Source: Kineococcus terrestris
GTDB lineage: Bacteria; Actinomycetota; Actinomycetes; Actinomycetales; Kineococcaceae
Assembly (NCBI RefSeq): GCF_041020765.1
Contig: NZ_JBEUEJ010000005.1
DNA: 64,000 bases
Direction: 5' to 3' (one strand)
Part shown: positions 33,978 through 42,640 of the stretch, piece by piece
How positions within the stretch are numbered: position 1 is the first letter of the stretch
How the letters are laid out: each line of letters opens with the position of its first letter
The notes under the pieces: model-generated
What the model saw: the letters and a program-made list of their open reading frames with translations, nothing else
Databases searched by the model: none
Told to the model about the DNA's origin: nothing
Translations under genes and position numbers: made by a program

Positions 33978-34868
33978 GTGCCCCTGACGCCGTCCGCGCC
34001 GACCTCCCGCGGAGCCCTGCCGGGGCAGCTGCGCGTCCTCACCGGCGCCGACGCCCCGGCCCTGCTGCGCCTGTGCGACCGGGACCCGGTGGGCAACCTG
34101 TTCGTCTCCGCGCGCCTGCTGGGCCTGGTCGCCCGGCCCGGCACCGACCTCGGCGGGCAGGTGTGGGGCTGGTTCGAGGACGGCGTCCTCGTCTCGGCGT
34201 GCTGGGCCGGCGCCAACCTCGTGCCGGTGGAGGCCACGCCCGCCGCGCTGGACGCCTTCGCGGCGCACGCGCGCGAGCAGGGCCGGCGCTGCTCCTCGCT
34301 GGTCGGCCCGGCCGAGGCGGTCCTCGGCCTGTGGGAGCGTCTGCGCCCGCACTGGCGGGGGGTGCGCGAGGTGCGCGCCCGCCAGCCGCTGATGGTGTGC
34401 GACACCGAGCCGTCGGTGGAGCCGGACCCGGCGGTGCGCCGTTCGACGCTGCGCGAGCTGGACCTCGTCGTCCCGGCGTGCGTAGCCATGTTCACCGAGG
34501 AGATCGGCTACGCGCCCGCCCCGCCCGACGGCGGCGGCGCCTACCGCGCCCGCGTCGCCGAGCTGGTCTCCACCGGCCGCTCGTTCGTGCGCGTCGACCC
34601 CGGCCCCTCGGGACCGGAGGTCGTCTTCAAGGCCGAGCTGGGGGCCGTGGCGCCCAAGACCGTGCAGGTGCAGGGCGTGTGGGTGCCCCCGCACCGGCGC
34701 GGTGAGGGCCTGGCCGCGCCCGGCATGGCCGCCGTCGTGCGGGCCGCCCGCGCCGACGGCGTCGAGCAGGTCTCCCTGTACGTCAACGACTACAACACCC
34801 GCGCGCTGGCGGCCTACCGGCGCGTCGGGTTCCGCGAGGTCGGCACGTACGCGACCGTCCTGTTCTGA
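33978..34868 (+). CDS. GNAT-family N-acetyltransferase with DUF4081-like N domain
   Basis: A 296-aa protein. The N-terminal half (~15-140) resembles the DUF4081 domain that precedes acetyltransferase domains in actinobacteria. The C-terminal half is a GNAT fold with the acetyl-CoA motif VQGVWVPPHRRGEGLAAPGM near 233-252 and the closing YVNDYNTRALAAYRRVGF near 272-289. The acceptor is unknown. Its conserved position between ispG and proS is typical of actinobacterial genomes, but no functional tie to either neighbour is established. Confidence 0.88.
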   Translation: MPLTPSAPTSRGALPGQLRVLTGADAPALLRLCDRDPVGNLFVSARLLGLVARPGTDLGGQVWGWFEDGVLVSACWAGANLVPVEATPAALDAFAAHAREQGRRCSSLVGPAEAVLGLWERLRPHWRGVREVRARQPLMVCDTEPSVEPDPAVRRSTLRELDLVVPACVAMFTEEIGYAPAPPDGGGAYRARVAELVSTGRSFVRVDPGPSGPEVVFKAELGAVAPKTVQVQGVWVPPHRRGEGLAAPGMAAVVRAARADGVEQVSLYVNDYNTRALAAYRRVGFREVGTYATVLF

Positions 34869-34941
34869 GGCGCGCGGCCCGGGTGCGGTTCGGGAACGCC
34901 GGCGCGGGGGAAGTGCCGCGACCGGCCCGCGGGGGCGCCGT

Positions 34942-34947
34942 TAGGCT
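34942..34947 (+). promoter_or_regulatory. Putative -10 element, leaderless proS
   Basis: TAGGCT 6 nt before the GTG at 34954, identical in hexamer and spacing to the element before ffh. An ATG two codons later could also serve as start. Confidence 0.6.
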
Positions 34948-34953
34948 CCCGGG

Positions 34954-36714
34954 GTGCTCATGCGGATGTCGACGCTGTTCCTGCGGACCCTGCGGGAGGA
35001 CCCGGTCGAGGCCGAGGTCGCCAGCCACAAGCTCCTGGTGCGGGCCGGGTACGTGCGCCGCGCCGCGCCCGGCATCTACACCTGGCTGCCGCTGGGGCTG
35101 AAGGTCCTGCGCCGGGTCGAGCGGGTCGTGCGCGAGGAGATGGACGCCGCCGGCTTCCAGGAGGTCCACTTCCCGGCGCTGCTGCCGCGCGAGCCCTACG
35201 AGGCGACGGGCCGCTGGACCGAGTACGGCGACGGCATGTTCCGCCTGAAGGACCGCAAGGGCGCCGACTACCTCCTCGCCCCCACGCACGAGGAGATGTT
35301 CACGCTGCTGGTCAAGGACCTGTACTCCTCGTACAAGGACCTGCCGCTGTCGATCTACCAGATCCAGACGAAGTACCGCGACGAGGCCCGCCCGCGCGCC
35401 GGCGTGCTGCGCGGGCGCGAGTTCGTCATGAAGGACTCCTACAGCTTCGACGTCGACGACGCGGGCCTGGAGGTGTCGTACGAGAAGCACCGCGAGGCGT
35501 ACGTGCGCGTCTTCACGCGCCTGGGCCTGGAGTTCGTGGTGGTCTCGGCCGTCTCGGGGGCGATGGGCGGCTCGCGCAGCGAGGAGTTCCTGCACCCGTC
35601 GCCGATCGGGGAGGACACCTTCGTCCGCTCCGCGGGCGGGTACGCGGCCAACGTGGAGGCCGTCACCACGCCGGTGCCGCCGTCGCTGCCGTGGGACGAC
35701 GCGCCCGCCGCGCACGTGGAGGACACCCCGGACACCCCGACGATCGAGACGCTGGTGGCCGCGGCCAACGCCTCCCACCCGCGCCCGGACCGCCCGTGGA
35801 CGGCCGCGGACACCCTGAAGAACGTCCTGGTCGTCCTGCACCACCCGGACGGCGCGCGCGAGCCGCTGGCCGTGGGCGTGCCCGGCGACCGCGAGGTGGA
35901 CGCCAAGCGGCTGGAGGCGTCGCTGGCGCCCGCCGAGGTGGAGGCGTTCGGGCCGGAGGACTTCGCCGCGCACCCGTCGCTGGTCAAGGGCTACATCGGT
36001 CCCGGCGTCCTGGGCGCCGAGCGCGCCTCGGGGATCCGCTACCTGCTGGACCCGCGGGTCGTGCCCGGCACCCGGTGGATCACGGGCGCGGACGCGGAGG
36101 GCAAGCACGTCTTCGACCTCGTCGCCGGCCGCGACTTCACCGGCGACGGCGTCGTGGAGGCCGCCGAGGTGCGCGCCGGCGACCCGGCGCCGGACGGGTC
36201 CGGGCCGCTGGAGCTGGCGCGCGGCATCGAGATCGGGCACATCTTCGCCCTGGGCCGCCGCTACGCGCAGGCGCTGGACCTGAAGGTCCTCGACGAGAAC
36301 GGCAAGCAGGTCGTGGTGACGATGGGGTCCTACGGCATCGGGGTCACGCGCGCGCTGGCCGCTGTCGCCGAGGGCAACCACGACGAGCGCGGCCTGGTGT
36401 GGCCGCGCGAGCTCGCCCCGGCCGACGTGCACGTCGTGGCCACCGGCAAGGACCCGCAGGTGTTCGCCACGGCCGAGCGGATCGCCGGCGAGCTGGAGGC
36501 CTCGGGCGTGGAGGTGCTGCTGGACGACCGGCCGAAGGTGTCGCCGGGCGTGAAGTTCAAGGACGCCGAGCTCATCGGGGTCCCGACGCTCCTCGTCGTC
36601 GGCAAGGGCCTGGCCGAGGGGGTCGTGGAGCTGCGCGACCGCCGCAGCGGCGAGGCCGAGCAGGTCCCGCTGGCCGACGCCGTGGCGCGGGTCAGCGCCG
36701 CGGTGCGCGGCTGA
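34954..36714 (+). CDS. proS: Prolyl-tRNA synthetase
   Basis: Class II synthetase charging tRNA-Pro, of the long bacterial form with an inserted editing domain. Motif 2 region includes YLLAPTHEEMFTLLVKDL near 107-124 and YRDEARPRAGVLRGREFVMK near 142-161. The insertion domain that hydrolyses Ala-tRNA-Pro spans roughly 225-395. Motif 3 (GSYGIGVTRALAAVAE) is near 453, and an anticodon-binding domain ends the protein. Length is 586 aa. The last 23 nt overlap the convergent membrane-protein gene. Confidence 0.97.
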   Translation: MLMRMSTLFLRTLREDPVEAEVASHKLLVRAGYVRRAAPGIYTWLPLGLKVLRRVERVVREEMDAAGFQEVHFPALLPREPYEATGRWTEYGDGMFRLKDRKGADYLLAPTHEEMFTLLVKDLYSSYKDLPLSIYQIQTKYRDEARPRAGVLRGREFVMKDSYSFDVDDAGLEVSYEKHREAYVRVFTRLGLEFVVVSAVSGAMGGSRSEEFLHPSPIGEDTFVRSAGGYAANVEAVTTPVPPSLPWDDAPAAHVEDTPDTPTIETLVAAANASHPRPDRPWTAADTLKNVLVVLHHPDGAREPLAVGVPGDREVDAKRLEASLAPAEVEAFGPEDFAAHPSLVKGYIGPGVLGAERASGIRYLLDPRVVPGTRWITGADAEGKHVFDLVAGRDFTGDGVVEAAEVRAGDPAPDGSGPLELARGIEIGHIFALGRRYAQALDLKVLDENGKQVVVTMGSYGIGVTRALAAVAEGNHDERGLVWPRELAPADVHVVATGKDPQVFATAERIAGELEASGVEVLLDDRPKVSPGVKFKDAELIGVPTLLVVGKGLAEGVVELRDRRSGEAEQVPLADAVARVSAAVRG

Positions 36715-37522
36715 GGGAGCGCGAGCGCAGCCGCTCGGCCACGGTGGCCGCCGCCACGACGACGGCGGCCACCGCGGCGGCGACGGCCGCGGTGGTGGAG
36801 GCCGACTCCCCGTCGCCCGACCGGCCGACGGCCACCCACACCAGCCCCCAGGTCAGCCCGGCGCCGTAGGCGAGGCGCCCGCCGCCCAGGCGCGCGACGA
36901 CGACGCCGACGAGCGCGGCGACGGCGAGGACGGCGACCGCCCAGGCGGGTTCGGCGCTCGTCAACCCCGCCTGCTTGAGGGCCGCGGCGGTGTTGGCGAC
37001 GGTCGCGATGCTCACCCACCCCAGGTACAGCCCGATCGTGCCGTCGAGGACGAGCGCCTCGACGCGGCTGGCGGGCCGCGAGCGCACCAGCCGCCCGAAG
37101 GCGACGACGAGCACCACCAGCAGGGCGGCGATGACGACGACGGACGCCGACACCTGCCCGGCCTGCACGGTGAGGATCCACGCGGCGTTCAGCAGCAGCG
37201 AGGCCGCCACCCACCACCCGGTGCGCCGCTGGCGGGCGTCCTCGCGCCGGCCGGGCAGCAGCTGGTGGACGGCCAGCGCGACGAGCCCGGTGTAGACCAC
37301 CGACCAGATCGCGAACGCCGGCCCGGCCGGCGCCACGAGCGTCGCGGTCGCCGAGAGCGCCCCGCCGCCGGCCTCGGCGATCGGCGTCCCCCCCAGCGCG
37401 CCCGAGCCCACGACGGCGCCCACGACGGCCACGAGGGCGCTGACGGCGACGACGGCCTGGCGGGCCACGTCCCGCGGACGGGCGTCGCCGGTGCGGGCGG
37501 TGGGGGCGGGGGCCGTGGTCAT
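36692..37522 (-). CDS. TspO/MBR-like (tryptophan-rich sensory family) membrane protein
   Basis: A 276-aa integral membrane protein with about seven to eight hydrophobic segments. TLVAPAGPAFAIWSVVYTGL near residues 61-80 and WWVAASLLLNAAWILTVQAG near 102-121 resemble the first helices of TspO/CrtK-type proteins, but it is longer than classical TspO (~160 aa) and the remaining helices are Ala/Val-rich with little Trp. Ligand and role are unknown. The ATG is 6 nt after a GACCAT -10-like element. It lies downstream of the permease gene on the same strand and overlaps the end of proS. Confidence 0.6.
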   Translation of the reverse strand: MTTAPAPTARTGDARPRDVARQAVVAVSALVAVVGAVVGSGALGGTPIAEAGGGALSATATLVAPAGPAFAIWSVVYTGLVALAVHQLLPGRREDARQRRTGWWVAASLLLNAAWILTVQAGQVSASVVVIAALLVVLVVAFGRLVRSRPASRVEALVLDGTIGLYLGWVSIATVANTAAALKQAGLTSAEPAWAVAVLAVAALVGVVVARLGGGRLAYGAGLTWGLVWVAVGRSGDGESASTTAAVAAAVAAVVVAAATVAERLRSRSLSRAPRR

Positions 37523-37528
37523 GCCCCG

Positions 37529-37534
37529 ATGGTC
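37529..37534 (-). promoter_or_regulatory. Putative -10 element, leaderless TspO-like gene
   Basis: GACCAT on the minus strand, 6 nt before the ATG. Confidence 0.4.
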
Positions 37535-37582
37535 ACCGCGGCCGGGGCCGTCCGCACCCGGGGCCCGGCACCGGGGAGGGGA

Positions 37583-39010
37583 TCAGCGCAGCTCCTCCTC
37601 CGCGGCGGCCAGCAGGGCGAACTCCTCCTCCGGCGCGGTGGCCACGAGGTGGTGGCGCGAGTGCAGGAGGAAGTACGCCAGCCCGGCCGCGAAGATGAGC
37701 GCGGTGACGACGGCCGCGCGCACGTCGACGACGAACGTGGCGGCCAGCGCCACGCACGACAGCACCAGCGCGACACCGGTGGTGACGACCCCGCCGGGCG
37801 TGCGGTACGGGCGCTCCATCCCGGGTTCGCGCACCCGCAGCACGATGTGGGACAGGTTCAGCAGCACGTAGGAGACCGCGGCGCCGAAGACGGCCACGTT
37901 GATGAGGACGTCCCCGTCCTCCACGACGGCGGCGAGCGCGAACCCGACGGCACCGGGGACCAGGAGCGCCCACGTCGGCGTGCCCCGCGGCGACGTGCGC
38001 GACAGCCACGTGGGCAGGTAGCCGGCGCGGGAGAGGGCGAACAGCTGGCGGGAGTAGGCGTACACGATGGAGAAGAAGCTGGCCACGAGCCCGGCCAGCC
38101 CCACGTAGTTCACGACGACGGCCAGCCGGTCGCTACCGACGGCGCGCAGGGCGTCCGGCAGGGGGCTGGCGGAGGCGCCCACGAGCTGCGCCCCCGCTCC
38201 GCCGGGCGCCAGGACGAGGACGGTCAGGCCCGTGACGACGAGCACGGCCATGGCGCCGATGATGCCGCGCGGCATGTCGCGGGCGGGGTCGCGGGACTCC
38301 TCGGCCGCCAGCGGCACGCCCTCCACGGCCAGGAAGAACCAGATGGCGAACACGAGGGCGCCCACGACGCCGGCGTACCCGAACGGCAGGAACGCGCTCG
38401 CACCGGCGGCGTCGCTCACGGGGACGTCCAGCAGGTTCGCGACGTCGAAGTGGGGGAGCATCCCGACGGCGAACAGCACCAGCGCCAGCACGGCGAGCGC
38501 GGTGATGGCCAGCATCACCTTCAGCGCCTCCCCGACGCCGACGAGGTGCAGGCCGACGAACACCGCGAAGCAGGCCAGGTACACCGGCCAGCCGCTGGTG
38601 GTGCCGAACAGGCCCAGGCTCTCCACGTACCCGCCGATGAACACGGCGATGGCGGCCGGGGCGATGGCGTACTCGACGAGGATGGCCAGCCCGGTCGCGT
38701 ACCCGCCGAGGCGGCCCAGCGCCCGGCGGGCGAACCCGTAGCCGGCGCCGGCGGTGGGCAGGGCCGCGGACATCTCCGCGAGCCCGAGCACCATGCAGGA
38801 GTACATGAGGCCCATGGCGACGAAGGCGACCGCCAGGCCGCCCCAGCCGCCGGTGGCCAGGCCGAGGTTCCAGCCGGAGAAGTCGCCGGAGATGACGAAG
38901 GAGACGCCGAGCCCGGCCAGGAGGAACGAGCCGGCGGCGCCGCGGCGCAGCGCGCGCCGGGCGAAGTAGTCGTCGTCGCGCGCTGCGCTGCGGGTGGTGG
39001 GTGCGGTCAC
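37583..39010 (-). CDS. APC-family permease, ethanolamine-permease-like
   Basis: A 475-aa transporter with about twelve membrane segments. VSFVISGDFSGWNLGLATGG near residues 36-55, LPTAGAGYGFARRALG near 85-100 and FLAVEGVPLAAEESRDPARD near 220-239 resemble the ethanolamine permease branch of the amino acid-polyamine-organocation superfamily. It lies 46 nt downstream of a small-molecule kinase gene on the same strand and opposite a phospho-lyase-like enzyme, which supports ethanolamine or a related amino alcohol as substrate. That assignment is inferred from sequence memory and context. The GTG start follows a GAGGCAGGA site. Confidence 0.82.
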   Translation of the reverse strand: MTAPTTRSAARDDDYFARRALRRGAAGSFLLAGLGVSFVISGDFSGWNLGLATGGWGGLAVAFVAMGLMYSCMVLGLAEMSAALPTAGAGYGFARRALGRLGGYATGLAILVEYAIAPAAIAVFIGGYVESLGLFGTTSGWPVYLACFAVFVGLHLVGVGEALKVMLAITALAVLALVLFAVGMLPHFDVANLLDVPVSDAAGASAFLPFGYAGVVGALVFAIWFFLAVEGVPLAAEESRDPARDMPRGIIGAMAVLVVTGLTVLVLAPGGAGAQLVGASASPLPDALRAVGSDRLAVVVNYVGLAGLVASFFSIVYAYSRQLFALSRAGYLPTWLSRTSPRGTPTWALLVPGAVGFALAAVVEDGDVLINVAVFGAAVSYVLLNLSHIVLRVREPGMERPYRTPGGVVTTGVALVLSCVALAATFVVDVRAAVVTALIFAAGLAYFLLHSRHHLVATAPEEEFALLAAAEEELR

Positions 39011-39056
39011 AGGGGTCCTGCCTCTCGCGGGGTGGGGTGGGGGAGGGGGCGGCGCG

Positions 39057-40178
39057 TCAGTCGAACAACCAGGTGCGCCGCGCCAGGTAGCGCTCGGCGA
39101 CGGCGAGGGTCCCGGGCACCTGCGCGTCCCAGACGGCGGCGGGCAGCGCGTCGGCGCGGTGGGTGGTGGTCCAGCCGAGCATCTGCAGCCGCCGGACGGT
39201 GCTGAGCGCTGCGGCCGTGCGCAGCGCCTCGCCGGGCAGGTCGCGCACGGTGCGGTACCCCTCGACCCAGGACCGGGCGAGCTCGGGGGCGTGCGGCTCG
39301 TGCTCGATGAACGACAGGGCGGCGGCGAAGTCCCACAGCAGCCAGGTGGTGCCGCAGTCGTCGAAGTCGATGACGGTCAGGTCGTCGCCGTCGACGAGGA
39401 CGTTGGAGGGGCGCAGGTCGGCGTGCACGAGGCCCCAGCCGGGTCCGCCGGTGGGCAGGCCGGCGAGGTCGTCGCGGGCGGCGGCCTCGGCCCGTTCCAG
39501 CAGGGCCCGCTCGGCGGGGGCCAGAGCGGCGCCCCGCCAGTCGCCCCACCGGCTGGCGGCGCCCAGCGCGTCGGTCAGCCGCCAGGAGAACCGGGAGGCC
39601 CCGGCCGGCAGCGACCACCGCGCCACGTGCTCGTGCAGGTGGGCGGTCGTGGCGCCGATCCGGCCGTACCAGGGGCGCGGGTCGGCGACGTCCTCCAGGA
39701 CGTCGCCGCGCACGTGCCCGAACGCCACGACGTACCAGCGGGTCCCGGCGGCGTCGAGCGCGGCGACGAGGTCGCCGTCGCGGGTCGGCACGACGTCGGG
39801 GACGCGCACGTCGGTGTCGCGGCGCAGCGCCCGCACCCAGCGCAGCTCGGCGACGATCTGCCCGGGGTCGGCGACGTACCCGGGGCGGTGGACGCGCAGG
39901 ACGCTGACGGGTTCCCCGGCCGCGCGCACGAGGAACGTGGCGTTCTCGGAGACGGCGATGAGCGTCAGCGTCGTCGTCGCGGGGTCCAGGCCCCACGCGC
40001 GCAGGACGGGGCCGGCCAGCCAGTCCGGCGCGGCGTCGCCGCGGCGCAGCGCGTCGAACGCCGCCAGGGGCGCGGGGTGCGCCGGGGGAGGCGCGGCAGG
40101 GGACGCGGCGGGGGACGCGGCGGGTGGCGCCGCGGGGGTCGCGGGGTTCCTGGCGCTGTCGAGGGCGGTGCTGGTCAC
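39057..40178 (-). CDS. APH-fold small-molecule kinase (ethanolamine/hydroxylysine kinase-like)
   Basis: A 373-aa phosphotransferase with the aminoglycoside-kinase fold. The first ~40 residues are a Pro/Ala tract. The catalytic loop is GLVHADLRPSNVLVDG near 250-265, and the metal-binding motif VIDFDDCGTTWLLWDFAAAL is near 271-290. WYVVAFGHVRGD lies at the hinge. Within this fold, relatives next to class III aminotransferase-like phospho-lyases phosphorylate ethanolamine or 5-hydroxylysine. The adjacent permease favours ethanolamine. The GTG follows GAGGAGG. It is the first gene of the minus-strand arm of the divergent cluster. Confidence 0.78.
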   Translation of the reverse strand: MTSTALDSARNPATPAAPPAASPAASPAAPPPAHPAPLAAFDALRRGDAAPDWLAGPVLRAWGLDPATTTLTLIAVSENATFLVRAAGEPVSVLRVHRPGYVADPGQIVAELRWVRALRRDTDVRVPDVVPTRDGDLVAALDAAGTRWYVVAFGHVRGDVLEDVADPRPWYGRIGATTAHLHEHVARWSLPAGASRFSWRLTDALGAASRWGDWRGAALAPAERALLERAEAAARDDLAGLPTGGPGWGLVHADLRPSNVLVDGDDLTVIDFDDCGTTWLLWDFAAALSFIEHEPHAPELARSWVEGYRTVRDLPGEALRTAAALSTVRRLQMLGWTTTHRADALPAAVWDAQVPGTLAVAERYLARRTWLFD

Positions 40179-40201
40179 GGGGTTCCTCCTCGGGGTGCGA
40201 G

Positions 40202-40214
40202 GAGGGTCGGGCCC
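40202..40214 (+). repeat. Direct repeat copy 1 in divergent promoter region
   Basis: GAGGGTCGGGCCC, an exact 13-bp copy of the sequence at 40367-40379. It lies about where the kinase transcript should start. It is a candidate GntR operator only. Confidence 0.4.
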
Positions 40215-40220
40215 GCGGTG

Positions 40221-40229
40221 AGCATGGCA
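40221..40229 (-). promoter_or_regulatory. Putative extended -10 of the kinase-permease arm
   Basis: On the minus strand TGC then CATGCT, about 42 nt before the kinase GTG. The 284-bp divergent region 40179-40462 otherwise contains a slightly AT-richer patch near 40260-40300. Confidence 0.4.
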
Positions 40230-40366
40230 CGCCCGGTGGCCGCCGGGGAGCCTCCGGCGCGCGAAACCAACCGTTCACGCGGCGCGCGCAACCGCAACAC
40301 GGGCGAAACGCGGGGCGCTCGGCGGACGGGCGGCGGGCGGGAACGATGGCGCTGACCGCCGCTCGA

Positions 40367-40379
40367 GAGGGTCGGGCCC
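40367..40379 (+). repeat. Direct repeat copy 2 in divergent promoter region
   Basis: Second exact copy of GAGGGTCGGGCCC, upstream of the phospho-lyase-like gene and downstream of a weak AACGAT -10 candidate at 40342-40347. Confidence 0.4.
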
Positions 40380-40462
40380 CGCTGCGACGGCCGGTCGCAG
40401 CTCCCGCGCACCCGTGCCCCGCACGACCGACCGGCGCCCCGCGCCACCGTGGAGGACCCCTC

Positions 40463-41812
40463 GTGAGCCGCTCGACCATCATGGACGGCAACAGCTTCCG
40501 CGCCGAGCACGCCGACGGCCTGGACGCGACCACGCGCGCGCTGACCGAGCGGCGCGACGCCGTGCTCGGCGGTTCCTACCGGCTGTTCTACCGCCGGCCG
40601 GTGCACCTGGTGCACGGGCGCGGGCAGTACCTGTGGGACGCCGACGGCCGCCGCTACCTGGACGTCTACAACAACGTCGCCAGCCTGGGCCACTGCCACC
40701 CGGCGGTCGTGGAGGCCGTGCACCGGCAGATGCAGGAGCTGAACACCCACACCCGCTACCTGCACCGGCGGATCCTCGACTACACCGACGACCTGCTCGC
40801 CACGATGCCGCCGGAACTGGGTCCCGGCCGGGCCCGCGCCATGTACATGTGCACCGGGTCGGAGGCCAACGACCTGGCGCTGCGCGTGGCCCGGGCCGTC
40901 ACCGGCGGCGAGGGGTTCATCGCGACCACCGAGGCCTACCACGGCACCAGCGAGCTGACGTCCGGCGTGTCCCCGGCGCTGGGCTCGGGCCAGCCGATCG
41001 CGCCGACGGCGCGGCTGGTCCCGGCGCCGGACGCCTACCGCACGGGTGCCGCCGACGTCGGCGCGTGGTTCGCGGACCGCGTGCGCGCCGCGATCGCCGA
41101 CATGGAGAGCAGCGGCACGCGCTTCGCCGGCCTCGTCGCCGACTCGATCTTCTCCTCCGACGGGGTGCTGCCCGGTCCCGCCGGGTACCTGGCCGAGGCC
41201 GTCGACGTCGTCCACCGCGCCGGGGGCGTGTTCATCGCCGACGAGGTGCAGCCGGGTTTCGCCCGCACCGGCGAGGAGTTCTGGGGGTTCGCCCGGCACG
41301 GCGTCGTCCCCGACGTCGTCACCCTGGGCAAGCCGATGGGCAACGGGGTCCCGGTCTCCGGGCTGGTGGCCCGCGAGGAGGTCCTCGCCGCCTTCAGCGA
41401 CCGCGTCCCCTACTTCAACACCTTCGGCGGCAACCCCGTCTCGATGGCCGCGGCGCAGGCGGTCCTGACGACGATCCGCGCCGAGGGGCTGCAGGAGCAC
41501 AGCCTCGTCGTGGGCTCGCTGCTGCTGGCGGAGCTGCGCGTCCTGGCCCAGCGGCACGAGTGCGTCGGCGACGTGCGCGGCGCGGGCCTGTTCACCGGGC
41601 TGGAGCTGGTGCGCGACCGCGGCACCCGCGAACCCGACGGGCCGCTGGCCCTGGAGGTGCTGGAGGAGCTGCGCGAGCGCGGCGTCCTGACCTCCGTGGC
41701 CGGCCCGCACGGCAACGTCCTCAAGCTGCGCCCGCCGCTGGCGTTCGCCCGCGAGGACGTGGGCACGCTGGTCACCGCCCTGGACGACTCGCTCACGGCG
41801 CTGGGGCGGTGA
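40463..41812 (+). CDS. Class III aminotransferase-fold enzyme, ethanolamine-phosphate phospho-lyase-like
   Basis: A PLP enzyme of 449 aa. YLDVYNNVASLGHCHPAVVE near residues 68-87, NTHTRYLHRRILDYTDDLL near 95-113, CTGSEANDLALRVAR near 131-145, GVFIADEVQPGFARTGEEFW near 256-275 and the PLP-lysine TLGKPMGNGVPV near 290-301 closely resemble animal AGXT2L1/ETNPPL, which converts phosphoethanolamine to acetaldehyde, ammonia and phosphate. A 5-phosphohydroxylysine lyase or a true omega-aminotransferase remains possible. The kinase and permease across the divergent promoter fit the lyase reading. The GTG follows GGAGGA, and a GntR regulator gene follows 29 nt after the stop. Confidence 0.82.
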   Translation: MSRSTIMDGNSFRAEHADGLDATTRALTERRDAVLGGSYRLFYRRPVHLVHGRGQYLWDADGRRYLDVYNNVASLGHCHPAVVEAVHRQMQELNTHTRYLHRRILDYTDDLLATMPPELGPGRARAMYMCTGSEANDLALRVARAVTGGEGFIATTEAYHGTSELTSGVSPALGSGQPIAPTARLVPAPDAYRTGAADVGAWFADRVRAAIADMESSGTRFAGLVADSIFSSDGVLPGPAGYLAEAVDVVHRAGGVFIADEVQPGFARTGEEFWGFARHGVVPDVVTLGKPMGNGVPVSGLVAREEVLAAFSDRVPYFNTFGGNPVSMAAAQAVLTTIRAEGLQEHSLVVGSLLLAELRVLAQRHECVGDVRGAGLFTGLELVRDRGTREPDGPLALEVLEELRERGVLTSVAGPHGNVLKLRPPLAFAREDVGTLVTALDDSLTALGR

Positions 41813-41827
41813 GCGGCTGCCGGCGGG

Positions 41828-41833
41828 TAGGTT
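41828..41833 (+). promoter_or_regulatory. Putative -10 element of the GntR gene
   Basis: TAGGTT 8 nt before the GTG of the regulator, with no clear ribosome-binding site. The regulator may therefore have its own promoter besides read-through. Confidence 0.45.
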
Positions 41834-41841
41834 CCGCCGGC

Positions 41842-42612
41842 GTGACCGAGCGCCCCGCGCCGCCCGAGGACGCCGCCGCCCTGGTGCGGCTGCGGCTGCT
41901 GCGCCTGCTGGGCGACGAGCGGTTCCACCCCGGCGAGCTCGTCGGGTCCGAGCGGGCGCTGGCCGAGCGCTTCGGGGTGAGCCGCTCCCTGCTGCGCCAG
42001 GCCGTCGACCGGCTGGAGGACGAGGGGCGGGTGCGGCGGGCCACCGGCCGCACGGGCGGGGTCTTCGCCCACGACGGGAAGGTGCAGCGGCACCTGAACA
42101 CGACCATGGGCGTGCCGGAGATGGTGCGCCGGCAGGGGATGCGCGTGGCGACGACGGTGCTGCGGGCCGAGCTGGGCGTCCCCGGTCCCGACGAGCGGCG
42201 GGCCCTGCGGCTGGGCGAGGGCGAGCAGGTCGTCCGCGTCGTGCGCCTGCGCCGCGTCGACGACGTGCCGTGGTCGCTGGACCGCTCGGTGCTGCCGGCC
42301 CGCCGCTACCCCGGGCTCCTGCAGCACGACCTCACCGAGTCGCTGTACGCGACGCTGACCGCCCGCTACGGCCTGGAGCTGGACCGCGCCGACGAGACCG
42401 TCGAGGCCGTCCCCGCCACCGCGGAGCAGGCCCGGCTGCTGCAGGTGCCGGCGGGGGCGGCGCTGCTGGCGATCCGCCGCACCGCGCACGACGTGGACGG
42501 CGCGGCCGTCGAGCACGCCCTCGACTTCTTCCGCGCCGACCGCACGCGCGTGCACCTGCAGAAGCTGGGGGCCAACTGGAAGCGCGTCGCCCGCCGCGAG
42601 CGCGGTGGCTGA
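41842..42612 (+). CDS. GntR-family regulator, HutC/UTRA type
   Basis: A 256-aa transcription factor. The N-terminal winged helix has VGSERALAERFGVSRSLLRQ near residues 34-53 then AVDRLEDEGRVRRATGRTGG. A UTRA-like effector domain follows, with VVRVVRLRRVDDVPWSLDRS near 131-150, LTESLYATLTARYGLELDRA and LLAIRRTAHDVDGAAVEHAL. HutC-type regulators sense small metabolites and usually repress neighbouring catabolic genes. The likely targets are the divergent ethanolamine-type cluster, with phosphoethanolamine or ethanolamine as a guess for the effector. Confidence 0.9.
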   Translation: MTERPAPPEDAAALVRLRLLRLLGDERFHPGELVGSERALAERFGVSRSLLRQAVDRLEDEGRVRRATGRTGGVFAHDGKVQRHLNTTMGVPEMVRRQGMRVATTVLRAELGVPGPDERRALRLGEGEQVVRVVRLRRVDDVPWSLDRSVLPARRYPGLLQHDLTESLYATLTARYGLELDRADETVEAVPATAEQARLLQVPAGAALLAIRRTAHDVDGAAVEHALDFFRADRTRVHLQKLGANWKRVARRERGG

Positions 42613-42640
42613 ACGCCGGCGACCGCCTCGGTGCCCGGGG

